From: CAMLHU01 sp049680185
Lineage (GTDB): Bacteria > Gemmatimonadota > Gemmatimonadetes > Gemmatimonadales > GWC2-71-9
Assembly: GCA_049680185.1 (NCBI GenBank)
Contig: JBAUHI010000027.1
Span: 62,001-126,000 of the forward strand
Direction: 5' to 3'
DNA: 64,000 nt
The notes beneath the pieces are model-generated. The model did not search any database and had not been told where the DNA came from. It saw nothing but the letters and a program-made list of their open reading frames with translations. Below are positions 16,238 to 24,746 of the stretch, piece after piece (the first letter of the stretch is position 1; the number at the start of each line of letters is the position of its first letter). The translations under genes and the position numbers were made by a program.

Positions 16238-16848
16238 CCGTACCCGAGCCCGCGACCGGGATCACCACGATGTCGGAGATCTCACCCAACTGGGTGACCA
16301 CCCGACTGGACTTCCTGGTCAACTGGGCCCGCAAGAACTCGCTCTGGCCGATGCCCTTCGGGACCGCCTGCTGTGCCATCGAATACATGGCGACCGCCGC
16401 CTCCCGCTTCGACATTGCGCGCTTCGGGATGGAGCGCCAGAGCTTTTCGCCCCGCCAGGCCGACGTGCTGATCTGCGCGGGACGCCTGCCGTTCAAGCTG
16501 GCCCCGGTCATCCGCAAGATCTGGGACCAGATGCCCCAGCCCAAGTGGGCCATCTCGATGGGGGCCTGCGCCTCCTCGGGCGGCATCTTCGACACCTATG
16601 CGATGGTGCAGGGGATCGACACGATCATTCCCGTGGATGTGTATGTGCCCGGCTGCCCGCCGCGTCCCGAAGGGTTGATGTATGGCATCACGCTGCTGCA
16701 GAAGAAGATCGCCGGCGAGACCATCACCGATACCGGCATGCGTCGGGAGCACCTGGTCGGACCCGACGGCCTCTTCGTTCGCCCGGCGCGTCTCGATGAG
16801 ATCTCGGAGCCCTTCGGCAACTCCGTGCAGCAGACCCGCTCCTCATGA
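16228..16848 (+). CDS. nuoB: NADH-quinone oxidoreductase subunit B
   Basis: The peripheral-arm subunit that holds cluster N2, the last iron-sulfur centre before quinone. All four ligands are present: the tandem Cys48-Cys49 ('GTACCAIEYM'), Cys114 ('MGACASSGG') and Cys143 ('VPGCPPRPEGL'). The length of 206 is normal. The start was set at ATG 16228, inside the nuoA end and after a G-rich stretch; a later in-frame ATG ('MSEISPNWV') is possible. It overlaps nuoC by four bases (ATGA). Confidence 0.96.
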   Translation: MGVTVPEPATGITTMSEISPNWVTTRLDFLVNWARKNSLWPMPFGTACCAIEYMATAASRFDIARFGMERQSFSPRQADVLICAGRLPFKLAPVIRKIWDQMPQPKWAISMGACASSGGIFDTYAMVQGIDTIIPVDVYVPGCPPRPEGLMYGITLLQKKIAGETITDTGMRREHLVGPDGLFVRPARLDEISEPFGNSVQQTRSS

Positions 16849-17456
16849 GCGAGCACCCGAGCGTCGCGGCCCTGCGCGCGCGCTTCGGCGCGGCGCTGGC
16901 AGGTGCGTCCGAGAGCTGCGGCGATACCATCGTGCGGATCAAGGCCGATCGGGCCCTCGAGATCTTCACTTGGTTCCGGGACGATCCGGCCCAGTCGTAC
17001 GACTACCTCGTCGACGTCACCGCGGTCGAATACCGTGACCCTGAGCTGCCGCTCGAGGTGGTCTGGCAGCTCCGCTCCTTGACCCATGCGCGCGACCTCC
17101 GGGTCAAGGTGACGCTCGACAAGGCGGGCCCGCTGGAGGTGCCGTCGGTGTACGACCTCTGGCGGGGGGCCGATTGGCTGGAGCGTGAGGTGTACGACAT
17201 GTTCGGGATCTCCTTTGCCGGCCATCCCGATCTCCGACGGATCCTGATGTGGGACACCTACCACGAGGGCCATCCGCTCCGGAAGGATTTCCCGTTGCGC
17301 GGACATTTCAGCCGTGCCGAGCAGACCCGCCAGGCCCTCGCAGCCAATCCCGAAGCGCACTACTCGATGGAAGAGCTGTCGATCGCCGAGTCCTATGACG
17401 ACCTTCCGGTCGACATGCGCGATCGGCTCGCGCGCGGCGAGCGGGGGACGGTCTGA
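16845..17456 (+). CDS. nuoC: NADH-quinone oxidoreductase subunit C
   Basis: The 30-kDa-type peripheral subunit that packs against NuoD and shields the quinone chamber; it binds no cofactor. The 203-residue protein contains the signature 'ADWLEREVYDMFGISFAGHP' near residues 107-126, followed by 'RRILMWDTYHEGHPLRKDFP'. It is a separate gene, not the NuoCD fusion of E. coli. Both ends overlap neighbours (ATGA with nuoB, TGATG with nuoD). Confidence 0.95.
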   Translation: MSEHPSVAALRARFGAALAGASESCGDTIVRIKADRALEIFTWFRDDPAQSYDYLVDVTAVEYRDPELPLEVVWQLRSLTHARDLRVKVTLDKAGPLEVPSVYDLWRGADWLEREVYDMFGISFAGHPDLRRILMWDTYHEGHPLRKDFPLRGHFSRAEQTRQALAANPEAHYSMEELSIAESYDDLPVDMRDRLARGERGTV

Positions 17457-18739
17457 TGGCCGGCCGGACGGTCGAATTCGCACTCAGCACGCCGGTGCTG
17501 GACCAGCACGGGCGGGTCTCCCACGCGCCGCTGGGTGCGCCGGCGCAGGGTGAGGACGACCTGCACGGCGAGCACATGCTCATCAACATCGGCCCCCAGC
17601 ACCCCGCCACCCACGGGGTGCTGCGCTTGGTCATCGAGCTCGATGGTGAGCGCGTCGTGCGGGTCATCCCCCACATCGGCTACCTGCACTCCGGCTTCGA
17701 GAAGCTGGGCGAGTACCGGCACTACAACCAGATCGTGCCGCTCACCGACCGCACCGACTACCTCTCGCCGATGGCCAACAACGTCGGCCTGGCCCTGGCG
17801 GCCGAGAAGCTGATGGGGATCACCATCACCGAACGCTGCCAGGTGCTCCGGGTCATCGCCTGCGAAATGAGCCGGATCATCAGCCACCTCGTCTGGCTCG
17901 GCACCACCGGCATCGACCTGGGCGCGTTCACGCCGTTCCTGTGGACCTTCCAGCAGCGGGAGCGCATCTACGACCTGCAGGAATCGTGGACCGGCGCCCG
18001 GCTCACCACTTCGCTCACGCGGGTGGGCGGGATGATGGCCGATGTGCCTGAAGGGTGGGAGGATGGACTCCGGGAGTTCTGTCGCACCTTCCCGACGACG
18101 CTGCGCGAAGTGGACACGATGTTCACCCGGAACGCCATCTGGATCGGGCGGACCCAGGGCGTCGGGGCCATGTCTTCAGCGGATGCGATCAACTACTCCC
18201 TGTCCGGCCCGATGCTCCGGGCCAGCGGCGTGCCGTTCGACGTGCGCAAGGACCGCCCGTACCTGGGGTACGAGACCTACGACTTCGATGTGCCCGTCGG
18301 TGAACACGGCGACGTCTACGATCGGTACCGGGTGCGCCTCGAGGAGATGTGGCAGTCCGCCCGGATCCTCGAGCAGGCGCTCGACCGCCTGGCCAAGCTC
18401 GCCGGGGCGCCGATCAACGTGGCCGACGCCCGGGTCATCCTGCCCGGCAAGCGGCAGGCAATGAGTGACATGGAGTCGATGATCCACCACTTCAAGCAGG
18501 TGATGGAAGGCGTGAAGGCGCCGTCGGGAGAGGCGTACCTCCCGATCGAGAACCCGAAAGGCGAGCTGGGCTACTACTTCGTTTCCGATGGCACCGCCAA
18601 GCCGGTCCGGTGGCGCATCCGGCCGCCTTCGTTCATCAACCTCGCGGCCCTCCCGTCCCTGTGTGTGGGGGCGCTGCTCTCGGACGTGATCGCCATCAAC
18701 GCCAGCGTCGACATCGTGATGGGGGAGATCGACCGGTGA
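17456..18739 (+). CDS. nuoD: NADH-quinone oxidoreductase subunit D
   Basis: The 49-kDa subunit that, with NuoB, forms the quinone-reduction site. It has 427 residues, with about 35 extra N-terminal residues before the conserved 'MLINIGPQHPATHGVLRL', whose His is in the quinone pocket. Other family segments are 'GYLHSGFEKLGEYRHYNQ' and 'DRTDYLSPMANN', and the C-terminal 'INASVDIVMGEIDR' is standard. The start ATG overlaps the nuoC stop by one base. An internal ATG at the start of 'MLINIGPQH' would remove the extension, but the overlapping start fits the cluster's pattern. Confidence 0.96.
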   Translation: MAGRTVEFALSTPVLDQHGRVSHAPLGAPAQGEDDLHGEHMLINIGPQHPATHGVLRLVIELDGERVVRVIPHIGYLHSGFEKLGEYRHYNQIVPLTDRTDYLSPMANNVGLALAAEKLMGITITERCQVLRVIACEMSRIISHLVWLGTTGIDLGAFTPFLWTFQQRERIYDLQESWTGARLTTSLTRVGGMMADVPEGWEDGLREFCRTFPTTLREVDTMFTRNAIWIGRTQGVGAMSSADAINYSLSGPMLRASGVPFDVRKDRPYLGYETYDFDVPVGEHGDVYDRYRVRLEEMWQSARILEQALDRLAKLAGAPINVADARVILPGKRQAMSDMESMIHHFKQVMEGVKAPSGEAYLPIENPKGELGYYFVSDGTAKPVRWRIRPPSFINLAALPSLCVGALLSDVIAINASVDIVMGEIDR

Positions 18740-19233
18740 ACGCGCCAACCGCCGCCTACCTGCCGGTCTTCACCGGTGCCGCGCGCCAGGAGCTCGACCG
18801 GCTCTTCACCAAGTACCCGACCAAGCAAGCCTGCCTCCTTCCGGCGCTCTGGATGGTGCAGGAGGCCCGCGGCTGGATCAGCCCCGAGGCGATCGCGGAG
18901 GTGGCGGATGTGCTGGGGATCACGCCCGCATATGTACGCGGGGTCGTGACCTTTTATACGATGTACCACACCCATCCGGTGGGTCGGCACTTCATCCAGG
19001 TCTGCACCACGAGTCCCTGCGGGCTCTGCGGTGCGGAGGAGACGCTCAAGGCGATCGTCCGGGAGACCGGCTGCAAGGAGCTTGGCGCCACCAGCCCCGA
19101 CGGGCGCTTCACCGTCATCGAGGTCGAATGCCTGGGAGCCTGCGGGTTCCCGACGCCGATCCTCGTGAACGATGACTTCATCGAGAACGTGACGCCGGAG
19201 CGGGTGGCGGGCGTGCTGCAGAGGTACCAGTAA
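18736..19233 (+). CDS. nuoE: NADH-quinone oxidoreductase subunit E
   Basis: A thioredoxin-like 2Fe-2S subunit carrying cluster N1a, part of the NADH-dehydrogenase module. Ligands are Cys90 and Cys95 ('VCTTSPCGLCG') and Cys132 and Cys136 ('VECLGACGFPT'). The start is GTG at 18736, overlapping the nuoD stop (GTGA). The 165-residue length is normal. Its presence with nuoF and nuoG shows that the complex takes electrons from NADH rather than lacking the input module. Confidence 0.95.
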   Translation: MNAPTAAYLPVFTGAARQELDRLFTKYPTKQACLLPALWMVQEARGWISPEAIAEVADVLGITPAYVRGVVTFYTMYHTHPVGRHFIQVCTTSPCGLCGAEETLKAIVRETGCKELGATSPDGRFTVIEVECLGACGFPTPILVNDDFIENVTPERVAGVLQRYQ

Positions 19234-20540
19234 TGGGCTATCCGAATCCGAGTCATCCCAAGGAGACCGTCGTCCTGTCGAAGCACTTCGGCGACGCCGG
19301 CGCCCGGTCCTTCACGGGATGGGTGGAGCGGGGCGGCTACGCCGGCTTGAAGAAGGCGCTGGGGATGACCCCCGAGGCCGTCATCGAGGTCATCAAGGCG
19401 TCGGGCCTCCGCGGAAGGGGCGGGGCCGGGTTCCCGACCGGGCTCAAGTGGTCGTTCATGCCGAAGAACGACGGCAAGCCCCACTACCTGATCTGCAACG
19501 CCGATGAGTCCGAACCCGGCACCTTCAAGGACCGGGAGATCATGCGCTGGACGCCGCACGCGCTCATCGAAGGGTGTGCGATGGGTGCGTACGCCATCGG
19601 TGCGGAGACCTGCTACGTCTACATCCGCGGCGAGTTCACCGAGCCGTGGAAGGTCATGACCGACGCCGTCCGGGATGCCTACGCCAACGGCGCCCTGGGC
19701 GACGACGTGTTCGGCACCGGCACGAAGATCCACGTCGTCCTCCACCGCGGTGCCGGCGCGTATATCTGCGGCGAAGAGACCGCAATGATCAATTCCCTGG
19801 AGGGGAAGCGCGGCAATCCCCGGATCAAGCCGCCCTTCCCGGCGGCTGCGGGGCTCTTTGCCATGCCCACCACGATCAACAACGTCGAGACCCTCACGGC
19901 GGCGCCGCACATCCTGGTGCGCGGGGCCGAGTGGTACAAGGGATTGTGCAAGGGCAATCCGAAGAGCACCGGCACCAAGTTGATCTCGGTCTGCGGGCAT
20001 GTGCAGCGCCCCGGCAATTACGAGATCACGCTGTGCACGCCGATGAAGGAGCTCATCTACGACATGTGCGGCGGGATGCGGCCGGGCCGCACGTTGAAGG
20101 CGGTCATTCCCGGCGGGTCGTCGGTGCCGCTGATGGATGCCAACGACGTCGAAACCTGCGTAATGGACTATGAGGGTGTCGTGGCGGCGGGTTCGATGCT
20201 GGGGTCCGGCGGGATGATCGTCATGGATGACACCGCCGACATCCCGTATCAGGTCTGGCGTCTGGCCCGCTTCTACGCCCACGAGTCCTGCGCCCAGTGT
20301 ACCCAGTGTCGAGAAGGTACGGCCTGGACGGTCAAGGTCCTGGAGCGGATCCTCAAGGGGGAAGGGCGCGACAGCGATATCCAGCTCCTGCTCGACCTCG
20401 CGCGCAACATGACCGGCACGACCATCTGCGTCCTCTCCGACTCCTGCGCGGCCCCGGTGGTGAGCGGGCTCCAGAAGTTCCGCGGGGAATTCGATGCATA
20501 CCTGAGCCGCCGGCGTCAGCCGGCGCTCGCCTCCGTATGA
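19233..20540 (+). CDS. nuoF: NADH-quinone oxidoreductase subunit F (NADH- and FMN-binding)
   Basis: The entry subunit: it oxidises NADH with FMN and passes electrons to cluster N3. The 435-residue protein has the FMN/NADH loop 'GLRGRGGAGFPTGLKW' (about residues 61-76), 'CNADESEPGTFKDREIM', 'RGAGAYICGEETAMINSLEG', and the N3 ligands in 'HESCAQCTQCREGTAW' (three Cys near 352-358) with the last Cys in 'TTICVLSDSCAAP' near 398. No residues are missing. One-base overlap with nuoE; ATGA overlap with nuoG. Confidence 0.97.
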   Translation: MGYPNPSHPKETVVLSKHFGDAGARSFTGWVERGGYAGLKKALGMTPEAVIEVIKASGLRGRGGAGFPTGLKWSFMPKNDGKPHYLICNADESEPGTFKDREIMRWTPHALIEGCAMGAYAIGAETCYVYIRGEFTEPWKVMTDAVRDAYANGALGDDVFGTGTKIHVVLHRGAGAYICGEETAMINSLEGKRGNPRIKPPFPAAAGLFAMPTTINNVETLTAAPHILVRGAEWYKGLCKGNPKSTGTKLISVCGHVQRPGNYEITLCTPMKELIYDMCGGMRPGRTLKAVIPGGSSVPLMDANDVETCVMDYEGVVAAGSMLGSGGMIVMDDTADIPYQVWRLARFYAHESCAQCTQCREGTAWTVKVLERILKGEGRDSDIQLLLDLARNMTGTTICVLSDSCAAPVVSGLQKFRGEFDAYLSRRRQPALASV

Positions 20541-22117
20541 GCGCCATGCCCCAGGATCTCGTTTCCGTCACGATCGACGGACGTCAGGTGAGCGTTCCGA
20601 AGGGGACGCCCATCATCGAGGCGGCCAAGCAGGCCGGCGTGCTGGTGCCGCACTATTGCTACCACCCGTCGTTGCCGAGTCCGGCGGTGTGCCGCATGTG
20701 CCTGGTGGAGGTGGAGAAGGCGCCCAAGCTCATGCCGGCCTGCGTCACCGCGGTCGCCGAAGGACAGGTGGTGCACACCCAGGGCGCCGCGGCCAAGAAG
20801 GCGCGCGAAGGGGTGCTCGAACTGCTCCTCATCAACCATCCGCTCGACTGCCCCATCTGCGACCAGTCGGGGGAGTGCGAGCTCCAGGACTACACCTTCC
20901 AGGAAGGGCGCGCCGCGGGACGCTACGCCGATTACCCGAAGCGGTTCAACCCGGTCGAGGATTTCGGACCCGACATCCTGTATGTCGTCAATCGGTGCAT
21001 CCTCTGCACCCGCTGTGTGCGCTTCATGGAGGACGTGGCCAAGGACGCGATCCTCAACATCTCGGAGCGGGGCGATCGCGCCTGTGTCGGCATCGATCCG
21101 GCACACGCTCTCGACCATCCGTGGGCCGGCAATGTGGTCGACTTGTGCCCGGTCGGGTCGCTCCTCTCGAAGGACTTCCTGCACAAGGCCAGGGCGTGGG
21201 ATCTCGACAAGACCGCCAGCGTGTGCACCGGGTGCAGCCAGGGGTGCAACACGACGGTCGACACCCGCGACGACGTCGTCGTCCGGCTGCGGCCACGTCC
21301 CAACCTCGATGTCAATCGCCACTTTATCTGCGACACTGGCCGGCTGGACTATCGTTGGATGAATCGCGGCGACCGGGTCGAGGCCCCCCTCATCCGGGAC
21401 GGCCAGAAGCTTGCCGCCCGCGACTGGCCGGCGGCCTTCGAGCAGGTCGGCCAGCTCGTCGAGGGCGCCAAGGGCTCGGTGGTGGTCCTCGCCAGTGGTC
21501 GCGCCTCCAACGAATCGCTCGGAGAGGTGCGGGGTCTCCTCGAGGGACGCTCGGTGACCGCCGCGATCCGGGTGCCGATGGGTGAGACCGAGGCGCCGCT
21601 CGTCGGAGTGCCCGACCTGGCACTGCGCAAGGAGCGCGCACCGAATGGCGCAGGTGGCCGCCTGCTCGGTTATTCCGCGTCCTGGGACGCGGCGCTCACG
21701 GCGTGCGCCGGTGCGGCACTGGTGCTGGTGATCGATGTCGAGTTGAGCGATGCCGAGCGCGCCGCGGTGTCCAAGGCGGGGGCGGTCATTGCGCTGGCGA
21801 GCGTGGACCAGGGATTCGACGGCTGGGCCACGGCGGTGCTTCCCGTCACCACCACGGTGGAAGAGAGCGGCACCTTCACCAATCGCGATGGTCGGGTGCA
21901 GCGCTTCTGGCCGGCACGGTCGGCACCAGGGATGGCGCGGCCGGCCTGGTGGGTGGCGGCGGAGTTGCGGTCGGTCGTGAACGGGCGGCAGGTGCCCGCG
22001 AACGCCGATGCCGCGTTCGCGGCGCTGGCGGCATCGGTGCCAGCCTTTGCCGGGATGAGCTATGCCGACCTTGGCTTCACCGGCCGCCGGGTGGAACCGG
22101 TCGGGGCGGTACGGTGA
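20537..22117 (+). CDS. nuoG: NADH-quinone oxidoreductase subunit G (short form, with N7 motif)
   Basis: The large electron-wire subunit of complex I. At 526 residues it is far shorter than E. coli NuoG (908), with a reduced molybdopterin-like C-terminal region (about 266-526). The cluster ligands are complete. N1b: Cys41, Cys52, Cys55, Cys69. N5: His101, Cys105, Cys108, Cys114 ('HPLDCPICDQSGEC'). N4: Cys154, Cys157, Cys160, Cys204. N7: Cys230, Cys233, Cys237, Cys265, an exact CX2CX3CX27C. N7 is found in only some lineages, including E. coli and Thermus, and lies off the main electron path. The start is ATG 20537, overlapping nuoF by four bases. Confidence 0.95.
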   Translation: MSAMPQDLVSVTIDGRQVSVPKGTPIIEAAKQAGVLVPHYCYHPSLPSPAVCRMCLVEVEKAPKLMPACVTAVAEGQVVHTQGAAAKKAREGVLELLLINHPLDCPICDQSGECELQDYTFQEGRAAGRYADYPKRFNPVEDFGPDILYVVNRCILCTRCVRFMEDVAKDAILNISERGDRACVGIDPAHALDHPWAGNVVDLCPVGSLLSKDFLHKARAWDLDKTASVCTGCSQGCNTTVDTRDDVVVRLRPRPNLDVNRHFICDTGRLDYRWMNRGDRVEAPLIRDGQKLAARDWPAAFEQVGQLVEGAKGSVVVLASGRASNESLGEVRGLLEGRSVTAAIRVPMGETEAPLVGVPDLALRKERAPNGAGGRLLGYSASWDAALTACAGAALVLVIDVELSDAERAAVSKAGAVIALASVDQGFDGWATAVLPVTTTVEESGTFTNRDGRVQRFWPARSAPGMARPAWWVAAELRSVVNGRQVPANADAAFAALAASVPAFAGMSYADLGFTGRRVEPVGAVR

Positions 22118-23370
22118 GCGACGTCCTGGCCCTCCTCACCCCGGAGATGAAGGGGTTCCTGCTCGTCACCGTGGCCAAGCTGCTGCTGGTGTTCACCATC
22201 GTGCTGGTGGGTGTGGCCCTCCTCACGTTGATGGAGCGGAAGGTCTCGGCCTGGATGCAGAACCGGATCGGGCCCAACCGGGTCGGGAAGGCCGGGCTCC
22301 TCCAGCCCGCAGCCGACGGACTCAAGAACATCCTGAAGGAAGAGACCCTTCCGAAGAGCGCCAACCCGGTCGTCTTCACACTGGCGCCGGCGCTGTCGTT
22401 CATCCCGGCGCTCACCCTCTCGGCGGTCATCCCGTTCGCGGCGCCGATCCCGGCGTTCCAGTTCCACCTCGGGTTCCTGGGCGAGTTCGTGTACGCCGGG
22501 GGGATGCCGAGCGTGGTGGCGGACCTGCCGATCGGGTTCCTGTTCGTGCTGGCCATCAGTTCCCTGGGCGTCTACGGCATCGCGCTGGCGGGCTGGAGTT
22601 CCAACAGCAAGTACTCGCTCCTCGGCGGGCTCCGCGCCAGCGCCCAGATGATCTCCTACGAGGTCGCGATGGGTCTGAGCCTGGTGCCCATCCTGCTGCT
22701 GTCGGGGAACGTCTCCTTCACCAAGATCATCGCCGACCAGCAGGGAAGCCTCCTCAATTGGTATGTGTTCCCGCTCTTCCTCTCCTTTTTCGTCTTCCTG
22801 GTGTCGGGCTTCGCCGAGACCAATCGGCTGCCGTTCGACCTGCCGGAGGCGGAATCGGAGTTGATCGCCGGGTACCACACCGAGTATTCCGCGATGAAGT
22901 TCTCGATGTTCTTCATCGCCGAATACGCCAACATGGTGACCGTGTCCGCGATGGTGTCGACCCTCTTCTTCGGTGGCTGGGACATCCCGTTCACCCACTG
23001 GGACGAACGGGCAGGGTGGATCCAATTCGTGGCGACCGGCGCGTTCTTCTTTGCCAAGCTGATGTTCTGGCTCTTCTTCTTCATGTGGATCCGCTGGACC
23101 TTGCCGCGCTTCCGGTATGACCAGCTGATGGCGCTGGGCTGGAAGGTGCTCCTCCCCATCTCGCTGGCGTATGTGATGCTGGTGGCAGGGACGGTCTACC
23201 TCGGCACCGACGTGTTGCAGCTGGCGGCGCGCGGGGTCACGGCGCTGCTCATCATCCTGAGTGTGCTGGCCGGTGGTGTCCTCTTCTATATCCTTGATCG
23301 TGGCGCCATCGTCAGCGGCCGCCGGGCACGACCCGGCCTGTCGGCGACCGCCAGGGCGGTGAGGTCCTGA
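22114..23370 (+). CDS. nuoH: NADH-quinone oxidoreductase subunit H
   Basis: The membrane subunit that joins the peripheral and membrane arms and forms part of the quinone tunnel. It has 418 residues with about eight to nine transmembrane helices. Family hallmarks are 'ERKVSAWMQNRIGPNRVG' near residues 38-55, 'QPAADGLKNILKEE', 'GFAETNRLPFDLPEAESEL' and 'FFFMWIRWTLPRFRYDQLM'. The start is GTG at 22114, overlapping the nuoG stop (GTGA). The C-terminus has an extra helix and a basic tail beyond the usual end, with 'RRARPG' repeats of basic residues. Confidence 0.95.
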   Translation: MSDVLALLTPEMKGFLLVTVAKLLLVFTIVLVGVALLTLMERKVSAWMQNRIGPNRVGKAGLLQPAADGLKNILKEETLPKSANPVVFTLAPALSFIPALTLSAVIPFAAPIPAFQFHLGFLGEFVYAGGMPSVVADLPIGFLFVLAISSLGVYGIALAGWSSNSKYSLLGGLRASAQMISYEVAMGLSLVPILLLSGNVSFTKIIADQQGSLLNWYVFPLFLSFFVFLVSGFAETNRLPFDLPEAESELIAGYHTEYSAMKFSMFFIAEYANMVTVSAMVSTLFFGGWDIPFTHWDERAGWIQFVATGAFFFAKLMFWLFFFMWIRWTLPRFRYDQLMALGWKVLLPISLAYVMLVAGTVYLGTDVLQLAARGVTALLIILSVLAGGVLFYILDRGAIVSGRRARPGLSATARAVRS

Positions 23371-23876
23371 TGGCCATTGGAATCAAGGTGCTCCCGCGCC
23401 CCGAGCGCGAGGTGAGCTACGTGCGGGCCACCCTCAAGGGGATGGCGCTCACCTTCAAGCACATGTTCCAGCCGGCGGTCACGATGCAGTATCCCGAGCA
23501 TCGGAGCACTGACGACTGGCGCATCAGCACCCGGTGGCGGGGTACCCACCGGATGCTCACTGACGAGCAAGGGCGCTCGAAGTGTGTGGCCTGCGGGCTC
23601 TGTCCCCAGATCTGTCCGGCCAACTGCATCAAGTTGGTGCCCGGCGAGGATGAGAATGGGGACCGCTACCCGCTGATCTACGAGATCGACGAGTTCCGCT
23701 GTGTGTTCTGCGGATACTGCCAGGAGGTCTGTCCCGAAGAGGCCATCCACGTCGGCGTGCATTACGAGAACTCGGAGTACTCACGGGATCGCTTCGTGTA
23801 CGACCACGAACGCCTCACGTCACAGGTCCACTCGGTGTCCACGCTCTGGGACCCCAGCGACCCGCGGGGCGAGTGA
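23370..23876 (+). CDS. nuoI: NADH-quinone oxidoreductase subunit I
   Basis: The ferredoxin-like subunit carrying clusters N6a and N6b, which feed N2. The 168-residue protein has two classic 4Fe-4S motifs: Cys72, Cys75, Cys78, Cys82 ('CVACGLCPQICP') and Cys111, Cys114, Cys117, Cys121 ('CVFCGYCQEVCP'). An extra Cys86 follows the first motif, as is common in the family. The N-terminal amphipathic region 'LKGMALTFKHMFQP' anchors it to the membrane arm. One-base overlap with nuoH. Confidence 0.96.
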   Translation: MAIGIKVLPRPEREVSYVRATLKGMALTFKHMFQPAVTMQYPEHRSTDDWRISTRWRGTHRMLTDEQGRSKCVACGLCPQICPANCIKLVPGEDENGDRYPLIYEIDEFRCVFCGYCQEVCPEEAIHVGVHYENSEYSRDRFVYDHERLTSQVHSVSTLWDPSDPRGE

Positions 23877-23880
23877 GCCG

Positions 23881-24438
23881 ATGACCCAGGCCGTCTTCTG
23901 GTTCTTTGCCGGTATCGCCGTGCTCTCGGCGCTCCTGTGCATCGTGCAGCGGAGTGTCGTCTCGGCGCTGCTGTGGCTGGTGGCCACGATGTTCGCGCTC
24001 GCCGCGATCTTCATCCTGCTGAACGCCCAGTTCCTGGGGGCCATCCAGGTCCTGGTGTATGCCGGCGCCATCCTGGTGCTCTTCCTGTTCGTGATCATGC
24101 TGCTCAACGTCGGGCATGCCGCCCGCGACCTGCGGGCCTGGCCGGTGTGGCTGCTCGCGGTGATGATCGTCTCGGCGCTCGGCGCCACGCTGCTCAAGCT
24201 GGCCGACTACACCCCGGGGCGGCTGGCCGAAGAGGTCATCGGCGGCCCGATCGGCGCCGACCCGACGCAGGTCTTTGCGCCGGGCGCGGCCGTGGCCGGG
24301 CAGGTGGCCGCGCACGGCGTCGTGGGTGCGGTGGCGGCACCGCTCTTCCAGCAATGGCTGGTGCCGTTCGAGCTCACGTCGGTGCTGCTCCTGGCGGCCA
24401 TCGTCGGCGCCGTCGTCCTCGCCAAGCGGAAGCTCTGA
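23881..24438 (+). CDS. nuoJ: NADH-quinone oxidoreductase subunit J
   Basis: A membrane-arm subunit of 185 residues with five predicted helices. The segment 'FLGAIQVLVYAGAILVLFLF' (residues about 56-75) is the family signature, containing the pi-bulge helix that links the quinone site to proton channels. The ATG at 23881 follows the nuoI stop by four bases. Confidence 0.94.
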   Translation: MTQAVFWFFAGIAVLSALLCIVQRSVVSALLWLVATMFALAAIFILLNAQFLGAIQVLVYAGAILVLFLFVIMLLNVGHAARDLRAWPVWLLAVMIVSALGATLLKLADYTPGRLAEEVIGGPIGADPTQVFAPGAAVAGQVAAHGVVGAVAAPLFQQWLVPFELTSVLLLAAIVGAVVLAKRKL

Positions 24439-24440
24439 CC

Positions 24441-24746
24441 ATGGCACCCTCACTGCTGGGCCCGTCGCTCGCCGTATCGGCGGTGCTCTTCTGCATCGGT
24501 GTCGCGGGCGTCCTGATCCGCCGCAACGCGATCATGCTGTTCCTCTGCATCGAGTTGATGCTCAACGCCGTCAACCTGGCGTTCGTGGCGCTCAGCCAGC
24601 TGCATGGCCTGGGCGGGCAAGTGATCGTCTTCTTCGTGATGACCGTGGCGGCGGCGGAAGCGGCCGTAGGGCTCGCGATCATCCTCGCCGTGTTCCGGCA
24701 CTCGGAATCGGTCGACCTCAAGAACATCAACCTTCTGCAGGGCTGA
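24441..24746 (+). CDS. nuoK: NADH-quinone oxidoreductase subunit K
   Basis: A 101-residue, three-helix antiporter-like subunit. The conserved membrane glutamate is seen in 'FLCIELMLNAVNLAF' (about residues 34-48), and a second in the third helix 'MTVAAAEAAVGLAIIL'. Both are known proton-path residues in the family. It begins two bases after nuoJ and overlaps nuoL by one base (TGATG). Confidence 0.94.
   Translation: MAPSLLGPSLAVSAVLFCIGVAGVLIRRNAIMLFLCIELMLNAVNLAFVALSQLHGLGGQVIVFFVMTVAAAEAAVGLAIILAVFRHSESVDLKNINLLQG

Noticed and set aside
24275..24745. Extended N-terminus for nuoL
   Set aside because: The upstream part only crosses nuoJ and nuoK in another frame and is Arg/Ser-rich; the ATG at 24746 gives the family N-terminus.
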